The notes under the pieces were generated by a model, which was not told the origin of the DNA, did not search any database, and saw only the letters and a program-made list of their open reading frames with translations. 64,000 nt of DNA from Diphasiastrum complanatum. Its lineage: Eukaryota > Streptophyta > Lycopodiopsida > Lycopodiales > Lycopodiaceae. Each line of letters begins with the position of its first letter. Position 1 is the stretch's first letter. The stretch covers positions 1 to 64,000 of the forward strand of contig MU831838.1 of the NCBI GenBank assembly GCA_029204225.1, written 5' to 3'. Shown piece after piece: positions 25,301 through 43,647 of the stretch. The position numbers and the translations under genes were made by a program.

Positions 25301-26824
25301 CTCCTTGATCGAGTGTTCAATATTCTACGTGAAAACAATCCTGAGCTTGCTGGAGATAGGCGCAGAACAATTATGAGGCCTCCCCAGGTTCTGAGGGAGG
25401 GTACCAAGAAAACCGTGTTTGTCAACTTCATGGACCTTTGCAAAACGTAAGCTTATTTCATGGTTAGAAATCTCTTCTGGATAATGATGTAAGGAGCATG
25501 CATCCTCAAAATTCCTTCCGATACTACGTAATTTATACTCCCATCAACATGGGCATCTTATCTGGTTTCTTTGCAACACACTGTCATGATGAGGGACATT
25601 CGTGATGTTTCTTATATGCCACTTATGGCAAGTATTGGATTTTGTGGCAGTTTTAAAGGTAAGTATTTATCAAGTTACAGGGGATAGAAAAGTACTATGA
25701 CTGCCTTTGCCCTTATTAAGATCTGGCTTTGGTTTTGTGCTAAAATTCTCTTTGAATCTGCATTAAGACTCTCTTATTTAAGATATTTATTGATTCAATT
25801 GCTAAAGCAAGGACGAGTTAGCCTTTCTATGGAAGAGTACGATGAGTGTGTTTGTTTCCTACATTTTCTCTGAAGTGACTGATGTTTTGGGGCTTCAGTG
25901 GTAACCTTTTACGCCACTCTTTCTGTCACCTTCCAGGATGGAATTATAACCTTAGTCCCCAAAAAGAGTAATATTGCACGTTACTCCTTTTTCATTCTTC
26001 CAGACTAGGTAATATATTGTGTGTTTTGGGCTTTGTGTGATGTTTTTGTCTGTGACACATACGTAAACAACCCGAGCATGTGATGGTGTTTTTGCTTACT
26101 GAGCTGGGAACAAGTGGATCTGCAATATTGCTCTATTGTTGTCTCCAGACTAGGTAGTATTTCATGTCTTTTGGACTTCTGCTGATGTTGTTGTCTTTGA
26201 CAGCATGCATAGACAACCTGAGCATGTGATGGCATTTTTACTTGCTGAGCTGGGAACAAGTGGATCTTTGGATGGGCAACAACGATTGGTTGTCAAGGGA
26301 CGGTTTCCTCCAAAAGTCTTTGAGGGTATTTTGCGTCGATACGTGAGTAAGTTCCTGTTTTGCGAAGGCTGAGAATGCCTTCCCTAAGTCTTTTATGTCA
26401 CAAAAACAAATGTTGTGATTAGTAATCATGAGTAATTCACATTGGTATCTCAAAGGGGTTGTGCCCTACACCTCTTGCATGCAAACTATTATTTTGAATC
26501 ATCAGGCCTATAGTTTCTTTGTTTTGAAAAGCTCCGTGGATCTTTCCAGATGAATATGTCATGTGCAATGGCTGCAAGAGTCCAGACACTATCCTTTCAA
26601 AGGAGAACCGGTTGCTTTTTCTACGATGTGAGCAGGTAATTGCAAACTGCAGACTTTTTGATGTTATCTAAGAACAGCTGTGATAAAAGCATCACCAGAG
26701 TAAGATGGTGTGGCAGTGACAGATCTTTGTTGTATCTTTGCAGTGTGGCTGCTCTCGTTCAGTGGCACCTATCAAAGCTGGTTTTGTTGCAAGGGTTGGT
26801 CGTCGCAAGACAGCAGCTGCTTAG
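3805..26824 (+). CDS. Translation initiation factor eIF2 subunit beta, nine exons
   Basis: The exons are 3805-3876, 4080-4191, 4428-4486, 7636-7690, 16895-16989, 25301-25446, 26204-26346, 26550-26635 and 26744-26824. They sum to 849 bases, giving 282 residues, and every junction is in phase with GT/AG borders. The product is the beta subunit of the GTP-binding eIF2 complex, which brings initiator Met-tRNA to the 40S ribosome in the cytosol. Two seven-lysine blocks (residues 32-38 and 74-80) match the N-terminal K-boxes known to contact eIF5 and eIF2B-epsilon. The conserved core runs from about residue 115. A C2-C2 zinc finger has cysteines at 233, 236, 254 and 257. The length is close to the roughly 270 residues usual in plants. 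Introns 3, 4 and 5 are 3.1, 9.2 and 8.3 kb and full of transposon debris. The gene looks intact. Confidence 0.95.
5469..6955 (-). pseudogene. Degenerate LINE (non-LTR retrotransposon) fragments in eIF2-beta intron 3
   Basis: Minus-strand translations carry LINE hallmarks in order. About 6200-6090 reads P-I-Y-K-K-G-D-P-M then I-M-I-G-D, the reverse-transcriptase segment usually seen as KKGD...NYRPI. About 5680-5600 carries R-L-C-R-L-C followed by E-E-H-L, the zf-RVT type C-terminal zinc motif. The part at 6720-6955 is a second, diverged copy of the 5840-6010 segment, so two fragments lie side by side in one orientation. Many stops and frame changes show neither is functional. The family call comes from motif recognition only. 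Confidence 0.65.
7830..8160. repeat. Diverged copy of a dispersed repeat (intron 4)
   Basis: Segments here (a GCTATGCATGATG block, then GACGGTC- or GATGGTC-like text, then ACTCCATAAAG) recur in the same order at 12840-13080, just before the longer direct repeats at 13125 and 16030. It looks like the front part of the same LTR-like family, strongly eroded. Confidence 0.5.
9400..10800 (+). pseudogene. Degenerate Ty1/copia gag-pol fragment (intron 4)
   Basis: Plus-strand pieces in several frames follow copia order. A mutated CCHC knuckle lies at about 9406-9447 (Y-C-G-x3-H-x4-C, first cysteine lost). Next comes the post-protease segment with [13 protein letters not shown] near 9735. A stretch at about 10140-10370 ends in an integrase-core-like N-N-G-G-K-F-L-S-D. 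After it comes [14 protein letters not shown] near 10550, typical of the region just past the integrase core. Stops, frameshifts and an A-rich insertion near 10445 show that it is dead. No LTR was found for it. Confidence 0.7.
10801..12839. other. No gene recognised (intron 4)
   Basis: A 221-codon open frame at 11079-11744 has no recognisable domain and sits inside an intron. Short local repeats occur, such as two GGACACCAC units near 12470-12520. I see no supported gene. Confidence 0.4.
12840..13650 (+). repeat. LTR-like direct repeat, copy 1
   Basis: From about 13125 this segment aligns with 16030-16460, sharing long blocks around GCTCAACAAnAAGTATTGC, TGCTAATTTGGAGGC and TGATTTGGAGCTT. A TATAAATAGAGG motif sits at 13306 in copy 1, and a TATAAACGGAGG equivalent in copy 2, as expected of an LTR promoter. 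The two copies flank the hAT remains. I did not identify LTR ends, a primer site or a target duplication. Confidence 0.6.
13865..15905 (-). pseudogene. hAT-family transposase remains (DUF659 and hAT C-terminal parts)
   Basis: On the minus strand, pieces follow hAT transposase order. About 15875-15690 has W-V-R-E-V...S-L-V-R-F-I-T and [10 protein letters not shown], a DUF659-type segment. About 15540-15400 has S-N-E-W-V-Q-W and L-S-S-S-F-W-D-D-V. About 15030-14740 has [13 protein letters not shown]. About 14395-14285 has A-C-E-R-N-W-S-V followed by H-T-K-K-R-N-R-L, the hAT dimerisation signature. An acidic tail-like frame follows at 14179-13865. Frames change repeatedly and AT-rich gaps intervene, so it is inactive, although some gaps may once have been introns. 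Terminal inverted repeats were not found. Confidence 0.75.
14847..14910 (-). mobile_element. 64-bp tRNA-derived mini-SINE inside hAT transposase, 14-bp target duplication
   Basis: The element is flanked by perfect 14-bp direct repeats, ACTCCTCCATAATG, at 14833-14846 and 14911-14924. On the minus strand it holds a perfect RNA polymerase III B box (GGTTCGAGCC). It ends in a small hairpin, CTTGG-AAA-CCAAG. A related element lies at 60314-60395. The two share about 57 bases with five differences, all transitions, and share exactly the same 3' end. The A box is only partial here, so this copy is probably 5'-truncated. It interrupts the hAT coding remains and is therefore younger than them. Confidence 0.8.
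16030..16460 (+). repeat. LTR-like direct repeat, copy 2
   Basis: Similar to about 13125-13650 over roughly 400 bases with small indels. It lies just upstream of eIF2-beta exon 5 (16895). It has the same TATA-like motif and downstream blocks as copy 1. Confidence 0.6.
16990..19775. other. First third of eIF2-beta intron 5, nothing recognised
   Basis: AT-rich DNA with only short open frames. The 151-codon minus frame at 19302-19757 has no recognisable domain. No LTR or transposase signature was seen before the copia element that starts at 19776. Confidence 0.4.
19776..20105 (-). repeat. 3' LTR of the deleted copia element
   Basis: Matches 21401-21738 almost throughout. It contains three imperfect 24-bp units built on GACTATTGGCTATCCAACTA. 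Its upper edge abuts codons of the pre-integrase domain, marking the internal deletion junction near 20105. Confidence 0.88.
20040..21401 (-). pseudogene. copia Gag, protease and partial pre-integrase
   Basis: Gag runs from about 21401 and holds a UBN2-type segment (W-E-T-L-A-K-M-F). A CCHC knuckle near 20830, [14 protein letters not shown], has the canonical C-x2-C-x4-H-x4-C spacing. A frame change near 20830-20775 leads into the aspartic protease, with [12 protein letters not shown] near 20560 and [12 protein letters not shown] near 20390. Next comes the GAG-pre-integrase motif [10 protein letters not shown] near 20140. Coding then stops at the LTR. The protein would make particles but could not copy or integrate itself. 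Confidence 0.85.
21401..21738 (-). repeat. 5' LTR of the deleted copia element
   Basis: Nearly identical to 19776-20105, with a 6-bp insertion in the CCTCTTGCTCTTGTAG region. It is followed on the minus strand by the initiator tRNA-Met primer site. Confidence 0.88.
22324..22381. repeat. (GA)n microsatellite, 58 bp
   Basis: A pure GA dinucleotide run in eIF2-beta intron 5, preceded by imperfect GA-rich sequence from about 22245. Confidence 0.98.
23000..24170 (-). pseudogene. Second degenerate LINE fragment, internally deleted (intron 5)
   Basis: On the minus strand, about 24137-24116 encodes P-W-F-D-N-D-C, the motif that commonly opens the linker between endonuclease and reverse transcriptase in plant LINEs. 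About 23710-23590 encodes K-V-M-V-F-N-T-S and [10 protein letters not shown], from the distal reverse-transcriptase region. The catalytic palm segment expected between them is absent, so a deletion near 23770 is likely. Later sequence continues with weak similarity to about 23000. It is non-functional. Confidence 0.7.
24171..25300. other. End of eIF2-beta intron 5, nothing recognised
   Basis: Only short open frames. A G-rich plus-strand stretch at about 24850-25010 produces proline/serine-rich minus-strand frames without domain similarity. Confidence 0.4.
26001..26267 (+). repeat. Tandem duplication covering the start of eIF2-beta exon 7
   Basis: Unit 1 (26001-26121) and unit 2 (26146-26267) both start CAGACTAGGTA and end GGAACAAGTGGATCT. 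Unit 2 contains the true acceptor and first 64 bases of exon 7. Unit 1 carries a decayed copy of those bases in intron 6 (see the pseudo-exon entry). Confidence 0.9.
26058..26121 (+). pseudogene. Pseudo-exon: partial copy of eIF2-beta exon 7
   Basis: These 64 bases match the first 64 of exon 7 (26204-26267). They still read without stops in the equivalent frame ([18 protein letters not shown]). The acceptor has lost its G: GACA-CATACG here versus GACAG-CATGCA at the real exon. That single-base loss also explains why this unit is one base shorter. No donor follows. It should be skipped by splicing, since inclusion would disrupt the factor. Confidence 0.85.
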
Positions 26825-30824
<4,000 letters not shown>

Positions 30825-31142
30825 ACGATATCAATATTGAATACACTATATCCTTGAAATGCTGCCATAATCCATGTGAATAAGAATCACCTTCTGATTT
30901 GGCTCAGATCCTGTAAGATATTCAATGTATTATTACTTAAAAAAATCCGTTATCTTGCAGCTTAGCTGATGATGATAAGTGCCAATAGTTTTTGTACTCT
31001 GCTATACAAAAGGTATCAAGCCACTAGTTGGTGGTTCATATCCATTGGACCTAAAATTTTCTGAACTCTATACACTTTTGAGTAAGAGCCTGTCATGCAA
31101 GAACATGAAAGACAACTTTTTACAACAAAAAGAACAAACTTA

Positions 31143-31610
31143 TCAATTAAGTAAAGTTTCTATTTGCACGGAGCAGACAGGAGCAACTGGTTTAGATCTA
31201 GAAGGGCAATCCTTCACATAGTGTTCAATGCCACAAATTTCACAAGCTGGTGGAAAATGAAGTTTGTAGTCTGGGCAATGAATACTAGGATGTTTACCGA
31301 CACATATAAAGCATCTGCGTACGGGAAATTGTTGCATTGCAAACACAGCTTGATTAGGATCATAGGTTGGGGCATTTGGATCAACCACTTGAGCATTAAG
31401 ATCATACGAATAATATATTACTGTCTCGAAGGAGTATCCAGGTTGAGTAGTGTCTTCCACATAATAAGTTGCTGAATCTATAGAATTTGGATCAATAAAA
31501 TGGACAACTTGTTGTGGAACGGGTTGATTAACGACAAGTTGTTGGCGTGATTGGTACTGATTGGGTGCAGTTGTTTGTGGGGTTGATATACTCTTGGCAG
31601 CGGCACGAGT
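31143..31610 (-). pseudogene. Retrotransposon Gag fragment with two zinc knuckles
   Basis: A minus-strand frame encodes a Gln/Pro-rich segment followed by two knuckles, C-F-I-C-V-G-K-H-P-S-I-H-C and C-E-I-C-G-I-E-H-Y-V-K-D-C, near 31320 and 31220. Tandem knuckles at a frame's end are typical of retroelement nucleocapsid. Both have C-x2-C-x3-H-x4-C spacing, one residue shorter than the canonical form. No protease or pol follows. The adjoining LTR at 31620 points the other way, so it belongs to a different element. Family is unassigned (copia or gypsy). Confidence 0.6.
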
Positions 31611-31619
31611 TGTTGTGGA

Positions 31620-32090
31620 TTGTAAGGAACGTGTAACGAAAACTACGAAAAGAAACGAAAAGAACGAAAGCAAATGAGAGATTACGAAACAGACGAAGAT
31701 TAATCTTTCGCGCTGCCAGCTGGCAGCTCAACGGGCCTCACGCCCAGCTGAAACAAGTAGCAACGACGGAGACTAACTAACTAGTTGATTAGCATTAATT
31801 AGTCATGTGATTCGATGTTTAGCTATCTTGTAAACTCCACATAGTGGAGGTATAAATGATCCTCTCTGGATCATAAATAAAAAAGTAGTGAATACAGAGA
31901 TTTGTAAGAGACAGAGAGAGACGTAGCGAATAGAGTAAGAAAGAAAAGACACCATAGTTGTGCATGAAAGTCTGCAAACAAGCAGAACACAACGAAAGAG
32001 TAGAATGTCATTCCGCCAACAAGCGAGACACTGACGAATTCACTCTAAACTAAAACTGATAATTCAGTCACTCTATTTTTGTGCTCTAGC
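31620..32090 (+). repeat. Truncated solo LTR, same family as 50220-50831
   Basis: The plus strand matches the minus strand of about 50280-50690 over roughly 450 bases. Shared blocks include GCCAGCTGGCAGCTCAACG, CTAACTAACTAGTTGATTAG and a TATA motif (TATAAATGATCC at about 31852). The opposite copy abuts copia RNase H, which identifies this as a copia LTR. The first roughly 170 bases of the LTR are missing here, and no coding remnant of its own family adjoins it. Confidence 0.8.
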
Positions 32091-37550
<5,460 letters not shown>

Positions 37551-37551
37551 C

Positions 37552-37654
37552 AGTGGAAGGTTGACTAAAATGATAAGTGACTTTGATTTTGAGATTCCTC
37601 ATTGTGGAAGGTTGACTAAAATGATAAGTGACTTTGATTTTGAGATTCCTCATT
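37552..37654. repeat. Tandem duplication of about 51 bp
   Basis: Two near-perfect units contain GGAAGGTTGACTAAAATG and GACTTTGATTTTGAGATTCC. The GGAAGGTTGA word also occurs once more near 37411. Confidence 0.85.
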
Positions 37655-37970
37655 TAGTGTGGTGAGACCAAGCCCTAGGGTGGTCAAATCTTCACAAAAA
37701 GAGAAGTCTATGGTACCCTTATGTAGTATCCATAAGTAATGGATACATGTGGCATATTATGCCCATTTTCAAATAAATTAAAAAGTAGAAAATGCATGCA
37801 TTTTTTTCAAAGGCAGATTCTGCTTTTTTTTTTTCTGCCTGTCCGTGCCCGTCCGTACGGATTCCGTACAACTGCCACATGGCACATTTGTGTTGGTCAG
37901 TCAAAGTCAAACCTGCCTATTATGCTTTGTAATGTGCTTCTAAAAAAATTTCAGGTATCCATTACGCAAT

Positions 37971-38067
37971 AGAAGGAGCCGGGCAGAAGCCATTCTGCCC
38001 AGTAAGGATTTCCAAAATAATTTAGTCGAGGCTTACCGGGCAGAATGGCTTCTGCCTAGCTCCTTCC
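37971..38067. repeat. Nested inverted repeat, 36-bp arms
   Basis: The left arm 37971-38006 and right arm 38032-38067 are reverse complements at 32 of 36 positions, around a 25-base loop. Each arm is itself a hairpin: GGGCAGAA-GCCA-TTCTGCCC on the left and the matching form on the right. One strand could form either a long hairpin or two short ones. It lies about 370 bp upstream of the possible small secreted protein. Confidence 0.88.
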
Positions 38068-38436
38068 ATAATACGATATATTCTCACCAATTGAGCTAGT
38101 GGTGTACATTCTAATATAATATAGTATTGTAGACATTTCCTTTTAAAAGGCTGCTTCACGTTTTTATTTTGAGAAGAGACACTAGTCCTTCTGCTCCATC
38201 CAAAAGACGAGAACGCTGCTAGCTCAGAAATTCCCCTTGCTTACTTCTTCCACCTCTCTCTCGCCCTGCCTGCAGTCTAGATCTGGATATATAATCTTGT
38301 TTCTCAACGAAATCTGTAAAAAACTGAATTGGGTTTTGCTGCTTTCCCTCGTTTTTCAGACACAAGCACTCTCACCAATTTTGATTTTGCATATAAGCTG
38401 AACAGTTGAATTGGGTTGCTGGAAATTTGTCCTAAG

Positions 38437-38694
38437 ATGATGATGTCGGAGTTGTTTGTAACATACGATCACTTGGCTACTTGGCGGTACCCATTGATGT
38501 TGCTCCTTTTGCAAGCTCTCTTGTTGTTCATTACGGTCTCCTCTTCTGACCTCATTCCTGAGTCGTCTGATGTTCGTCGCAAGCTTCACATTCAGACGCC
38601 TCCTTTGCCTCTATTGCAGCGTTCTCTAACACGTTCCTTGTCCATAGCAGGAGTCCGTGTCTTTTCTCCTCGCAGCAGCGGCTTCAAGATCTAA
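38437..38694 (+). CDS. Possible small secreted protein or peptide precursor, 85 aa
   Basis: The frame opens with three ATGs in a row (38437-38445) and encodes 85 residues. A hydrophobic stretch at about residues 19-37 (L-M-L-L-L-L-Q-A-L-L-L-F-I-T-V) resembles a signal peptide, with likely cleavage among the following serines. The rest is short and basic, with R-R-K at about 48-50, and ends in S-P-R-S-S-G-F-K-I. The upstream 200 bases are CT-rich and leader-like. I do not recognise the family: it does not match CLE, CEP, PSK or RALF consensus. It could be a chance frame or the first exon of a longer gene. No function is proposed. Confidence 0.35.
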   Translation: MMMSELFVTYDHLATWRYPLMLLLLQALLLFITVSSSDLIPESSDVRRKLHIQTPPLPLLQRSLTRSLSIAGVRVFSPRSSGFKI

Positions 38695-41600
38695 AGCTTA
38701 ACCTGCCTTTTACACACAATCTTGGAGGATTTGTAATATAAAATGCATCATCTCGGACCGCATGACAAAAGATTCAGAGCTCTTATTATGTGCACTTATT
38801 GTTATGTGCTTAGGCAACTAAGCTGTTGCAGTGCTTTGCAATTTTGTTGTATAATAGAGCATAGTTCTCAAATCTGCCAAATGGTTTGAAAGACAGTTTG
38901 AAAAGTTTCTTTAGAGATATAGGAAAGGTCTCTTTTGGTTGGTAGACCTTGAAAAAAAGAGTTCTTTAGTGGATCAAGTATAATTAACTCTAAATGGTTC
39001 TCTACTTGGTCTGTAGCTGCTGGTGGCTTTGAAGCATAGATTTCAAATCAGAGCATTAAAGCAACATCTTTGCAAATATCGGTGATCTTATCTTCTTTTC
39101 AATAGCTATGCCTAATGCAAAATGTAATCCATTAGGGCAAATACAAATGACCGCAAGGCTTGTTCCAAGTTGAGATTATCTGACTTTTGAAAACTAGATT
39201 ATGTATTCTAAGGTCCCTTGTAGTGCTTGAAAAGTCTGCATTGGTGAGAATGGAATCGGCAGCTTTTTCCAAAATTGGTTTCTCAGCAAATATGAAGGAT
39301 GACTTCAAAAACCAACAGTAGTTTTCTTATGCAATAAATTTTATTCTCAACAAAAATATTTGCAATATGTTAAACCTTAATTATTTTTGTATGTAGGATT
39401 TATTGATCTTAATAAAAGAATTTGTGAAATGGGATAACTCTGCATTGTTATGTATGCATTCAAGTTATCTTAATGCAAAGTTTGGCATATTATGACATGA
39501 ATTAGATTGGATCATTTGGCACAATGATTTTGTATTTATACAGTATCCATTATGTAGTGAGGAATGGTCTTTTCAATGACCTTCACCCTTGGTACAATGA
39601 CCGTCCTAATGGCCTTGCCATAATTTAGCATCCGTCTCACTGTGTGCAAATGACACTAAAAAGATCTTTCAAAGTTGGTGAGGAAGGTCACAATCCTAGC
39701 CATGGTAGATATGAGACAAGATGTATTAGTACTATTACACCAAAGTCATATAACAACGTTAAAGGGCTTTTTAGCGATGGAAACATTATGTAAAAACGTC
39801 CCTATAAGCATCGTACATCACGTTGTATGCTATACATAACCTAGGAATTTGGCTACATCACGTTGTATGTTCTACATAACAACAAATGTATTTGTTTATG
39901 TTGTCATAAAAGAAAGAGGTTACCCAAAGAATAAGGTAATCATTGGCATGCCCTATGTTAATGATATGTTTAGAAAACCTAAAATGAGTTGATAAGAAGG
40001 CATTAGCTTAATGACTGAATATTTGTGATACCATGTATTTGCTAAATAATTTATATATACTCCAAAATGGCAATATATACTTAGAAATGAAGATATGTGC
40101 TGGACAAATATATATATATTGAAGAGGTCTATATCATTTTTCAAGATATAATTGCTAAAAACTTGTCTTCTACTAAAGACTTCTTTAAATGAAACGACGC
40201 CTGGAACACGAAGCGACTAGATTCGTATCGTCACTTTAAACTACAATAAATTAAACTCTTAGTGAAAGTTACCTTTAATGATGTAATTTATATGTATTTA
40301 TAACTCATATATTAACTAGAGTTAGTAACGAACTATCGCACCTGGAATCTTAGAGGTGTGTTTGCTCGCTCCATAGGAAATAAAATGCATTACTTAAATC
40401 ACTCTTTGGTCAGACAGTTACAATAGTTCATTACAGTTGTTTGTTGTGTTTCCGTAAAGTTGAATTAAAGAACTGTCTCTAAACTAACTTGCCCATCCGC
40501 GTGAATACTTTGTATTCGGCAGCCGAGTAACGTATCCCTTTGATACAGTTTTCCACAATCACTGATAGAGAAGTATGTATACATGTGAAATGCTAGTCCC
40601 TGCTTGAGGAATTGAGTTATTGATCTGTATTCGTCTTTGTGACGAAGATAAATGTTTCTAACATATTCGTGAACTACTTGAGTTCTTTAACCGTGACTGG
40701 ACTTTAGTTGTTGAGGACTTCTGTCTAGAATACATTAGTTCAAGAATAAAATTAACTTTTTGTCTGTTCGTACACGTCTACATCAAACGTACCACAAGTC
40801 TTTGCTGACAACTTAATCAGCCAGAGTGTGATTCATTTGAGCTACTCCGATAACATTTTACTTATAGAACGCTTTTCATTCGGTTGGATAGAGAAAGATT
40901 GTTGTTTGGAGTTTATTATCATCACATACCCACAAATAGCTTTTTTCCCTTTGCAATTTCATGGATAATTTTGTGGTTTTAAACTCATTATAGATCATTC
41001 ATTATAAAATCAACATGAGAGATTGCAATCAATAACTAGGAAAACATATTTTCTATATGAAACAATACTTATACACAAATGTTATTGAAAATTTCAGTTT
41101 CAAATAACTTCTTCATCAATTCCTAAGTTTGTACATTCTCAATTGAGTAGTGGCACATCATATGTGCGATAAGTATGTCATGAGGAACTGTATACTTTTG
41201 CCTCCTTATTTACTAGCCACATCTGATTTTTTTGGCTCCATTTTTGAGTACTAAGTTTGTCATGACATATGAATTTAAATTGACACATAAATATAAATGT
41301 CACAACATAGAAACTTTAGAACTAAAGCATCTTAAATGAGAGAGTAGCTAATGGTTCCATCTTAAATAGTATAAATTTGGAAAAAGTTGCAGGAAGATAC
41401 ATGAACCTATAGCAAGTTGAATGCTCTTGAATTTTGAACTTCTTTCAACCACTTTTGGTAAATGTAATAGAAAAAATTTATTTTTATGTTTTCCAAGTTA
41501 TGTTTATGATTTTATCAATATACAAGAATTTTCTTAAGCTATCATGTATCTCATGTATATACATGAAGTTATAATTTTGAACATGGAGGGCTTTTTTTGG
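38695..41600. other. Intergenic, nothing recognised
   Basis: AT-rich. A 29-bp word containing CATCACGTTGTATG is repeated near 39808 and 39855. No gene or complete element was recognised. Confidence 0.4.
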
Positions 41601-41607
41601 GATATTT

Positions 41608-41900
41608 TCACCCATACAAAAAAACTGCTCCATAACAAATGCAAAAGTCTATAGTAGCTCGAAGATATCTCATGACTATAATAAGAGCCTTCCAATGTGT
41701 TACACCAGGATTAGTCATAAACTGACTGAGAGAGCTGACTGCAAAAGCTATGTCTGGCCTGGTACAGATCATGGCGTGCATAAGAGATCCTATTTTAGAA
41801 TGGTAAGGATACTCACGCATCTGTTGCTCCTCATGAATTGTTTGGGGACATTGGTCCTTTATGTTGTAGATGTACCTCTATTGTGTAATGTAGACCAACT
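41608..41900 (-). pseudogene. Short Ty1/copia RT/RNase H boundary fragment
   Basis: The minus strand encodes K-I-G-S-L-M-H-A-M-I-C-T-R-P-D-I-A-F-A-V and W-K-A-L-I, the conserved segment between reverse transcriptase and RNase H of copia Pol. It resembles the equivalent stretch at 47250-47470 in the larger element, so both probably derive from related families. Flanking pol sequence is missing. Confidence 0.8.
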
Positions 41901-43041
41901 TCTATTTTCTGTCATATAACTTGACATTTTTTAGAAATATTACTATTAAGAATATCAAACGTCCACAAGGAGACAACCATTGATCACTTTGAAGGAGCAT
42001 TTGTTTCTCTCTCTTTTGAATGTCCTTTGCGTGTAGGAAGAGTCACCTCTAATCAGCCTCGTGGAAAGGAAAGGGAGAGAAGGGCTTCACTTTTCATGTA
42101 TACTTCCTTTAGGTGGACATGTTGGTGCATCCCCAGTGGGTAAACCATCTATTGCAAGTGGGTGTGCCCGCTATTTATTTCCTTTTTTCTTGAGTCATCT
42201 ATTGACATCATAAGTTGAGAATGGGATTCATATGTCTCATATTGTAAGCTAGTTAGGGCATGAGGCGTCTACACCTAGGATGAAATTTAAGACCACACAA
42301 ATTGGAGTCACTTCGCGGAACACAAGCATGAACAAGTGCGTTTATAGGAACCAAAGTGACATTTTATTGATTATAGGTTGTAGAATATTTATGCACGTGA
42401 ATATTTATAGTGTTGCCAAGTGGCGGGTCCATGTACTCCATTGTTGCTGCCTAGGGCTGAAAAAATTGGATTGCACTCTAGAGGGGTTGTGATGTTGGAT
42501 AAAACAGCTGCAAGAATGATCTTTGGCGTGTTGTGTATTTTGTTGACAACAATGATTATTGAAGTTCTGGTCCTAATGCAAGGGAGTGTCATGTTCATTG
42601 AGAAAGTTGTATGCGCAACTCCATGTACAAAACACTTTGAAGTGAGAAAACTCCTAGCACCATGAAATAGTGAGAAGTTAAAAGGAGGATTTTAAGATTG
42701 AGGGAAAAGCAATGGAACATGCAACCAATACAGTGTTAAAAGACCTGATGCTTGTACATACTAGCAGAGAGTACAATTGTTGGTGTTATGTCCCCGATTA
42801 ACTTAGGTCAATCAGTCACTAGACCATTAAAGATTAGAGGATCAATAAATAATGATTATACTTGGGCTATTTTGACTATGACTAATTGTCTTGTTTAAGA
42901 ATAGACTATCAAAGATTAGAGGACCAATAGGTTGTGATTATCCTTAGGCTATGTTGACTATGACGGATCATTTATTAACCTTAAGTGTAAAGGGGAATGA
43001 TAGCTAGTTAAAGAATGTTGTCAATGGATGGCTTGGATTTA
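41901..43041. other. Intergenic, nothing recognised
   Basis: Two related units with GATTAGAGGAnCAATA occur at about 42832-42895 and 42914-42975. No gene was recognised. Confidence 0.45.
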
Positions 43042-43230
43042 GTCATCATGAGTGAGATCATGGCTAATCATGATACCAAATTTGTAGCTCAAGGGATGAG
43101 GTTGTAAAGCCTTGGGGACATGGCACTAGATGATCATGAGTGAGATAATGGCTAATCATGATACCAGATTTGTAGCTCAAGGGATGAGGTTGTTATAAAG
43201 CCTTGGGGACATGGCACTAGATGATCATTC
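43042..43230. repeat. Tandem duplication of about 95 bp
   Basis: Both units contain GAGTGAGATnATGGCTAATC, TTTGTAGCTCAAGGGATGAG and CCTTGGGGACATGGCACTAG. The second has a 3-base TTA insertion after GAGGTTG. Confidence 0.88.
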
Positions 43231-43647
43231 ATGAATGAGCTATCTATTAGGATATGGCTCTAAAGGATCATTCTTGGATCATTGTTGGTTGAGTTATCTA
43301 TCATTGTTGGATGAGCTATCTATCATTGTTATACTGCTTGGATGGGATCAGTCGTGAGATCATCTAGGTGTAGATTTACTGATTGGTGGGATGGGTGATG
43401 ATCGTATTGGATGTTGTTAGATTGTTGTGTTAAATTATCCTCGTGGCAAGGCTGCTCATGATGGCTACATGCCATATTGTCTCAGCACTAGCTTGTCAGA
43501 TCTGGCTGCTTTGTGTCTAATTCAGCAAGATTAACTTTGTCATTCTCTGCCAGACAACCTCTTTGTTAAACGTGTTTGCTTCTAGTTTGAAGAAAACAAA
43601 CTCATCCATTCACACTATGCATGGCTGTCTCAGACGCCTAATTGTCT

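Noticed and set aside
26005..26259. 84-codon minus-strand frame
   Set aside because: It is antisense to the duplicated exon 7 segment of eIF2-beta.
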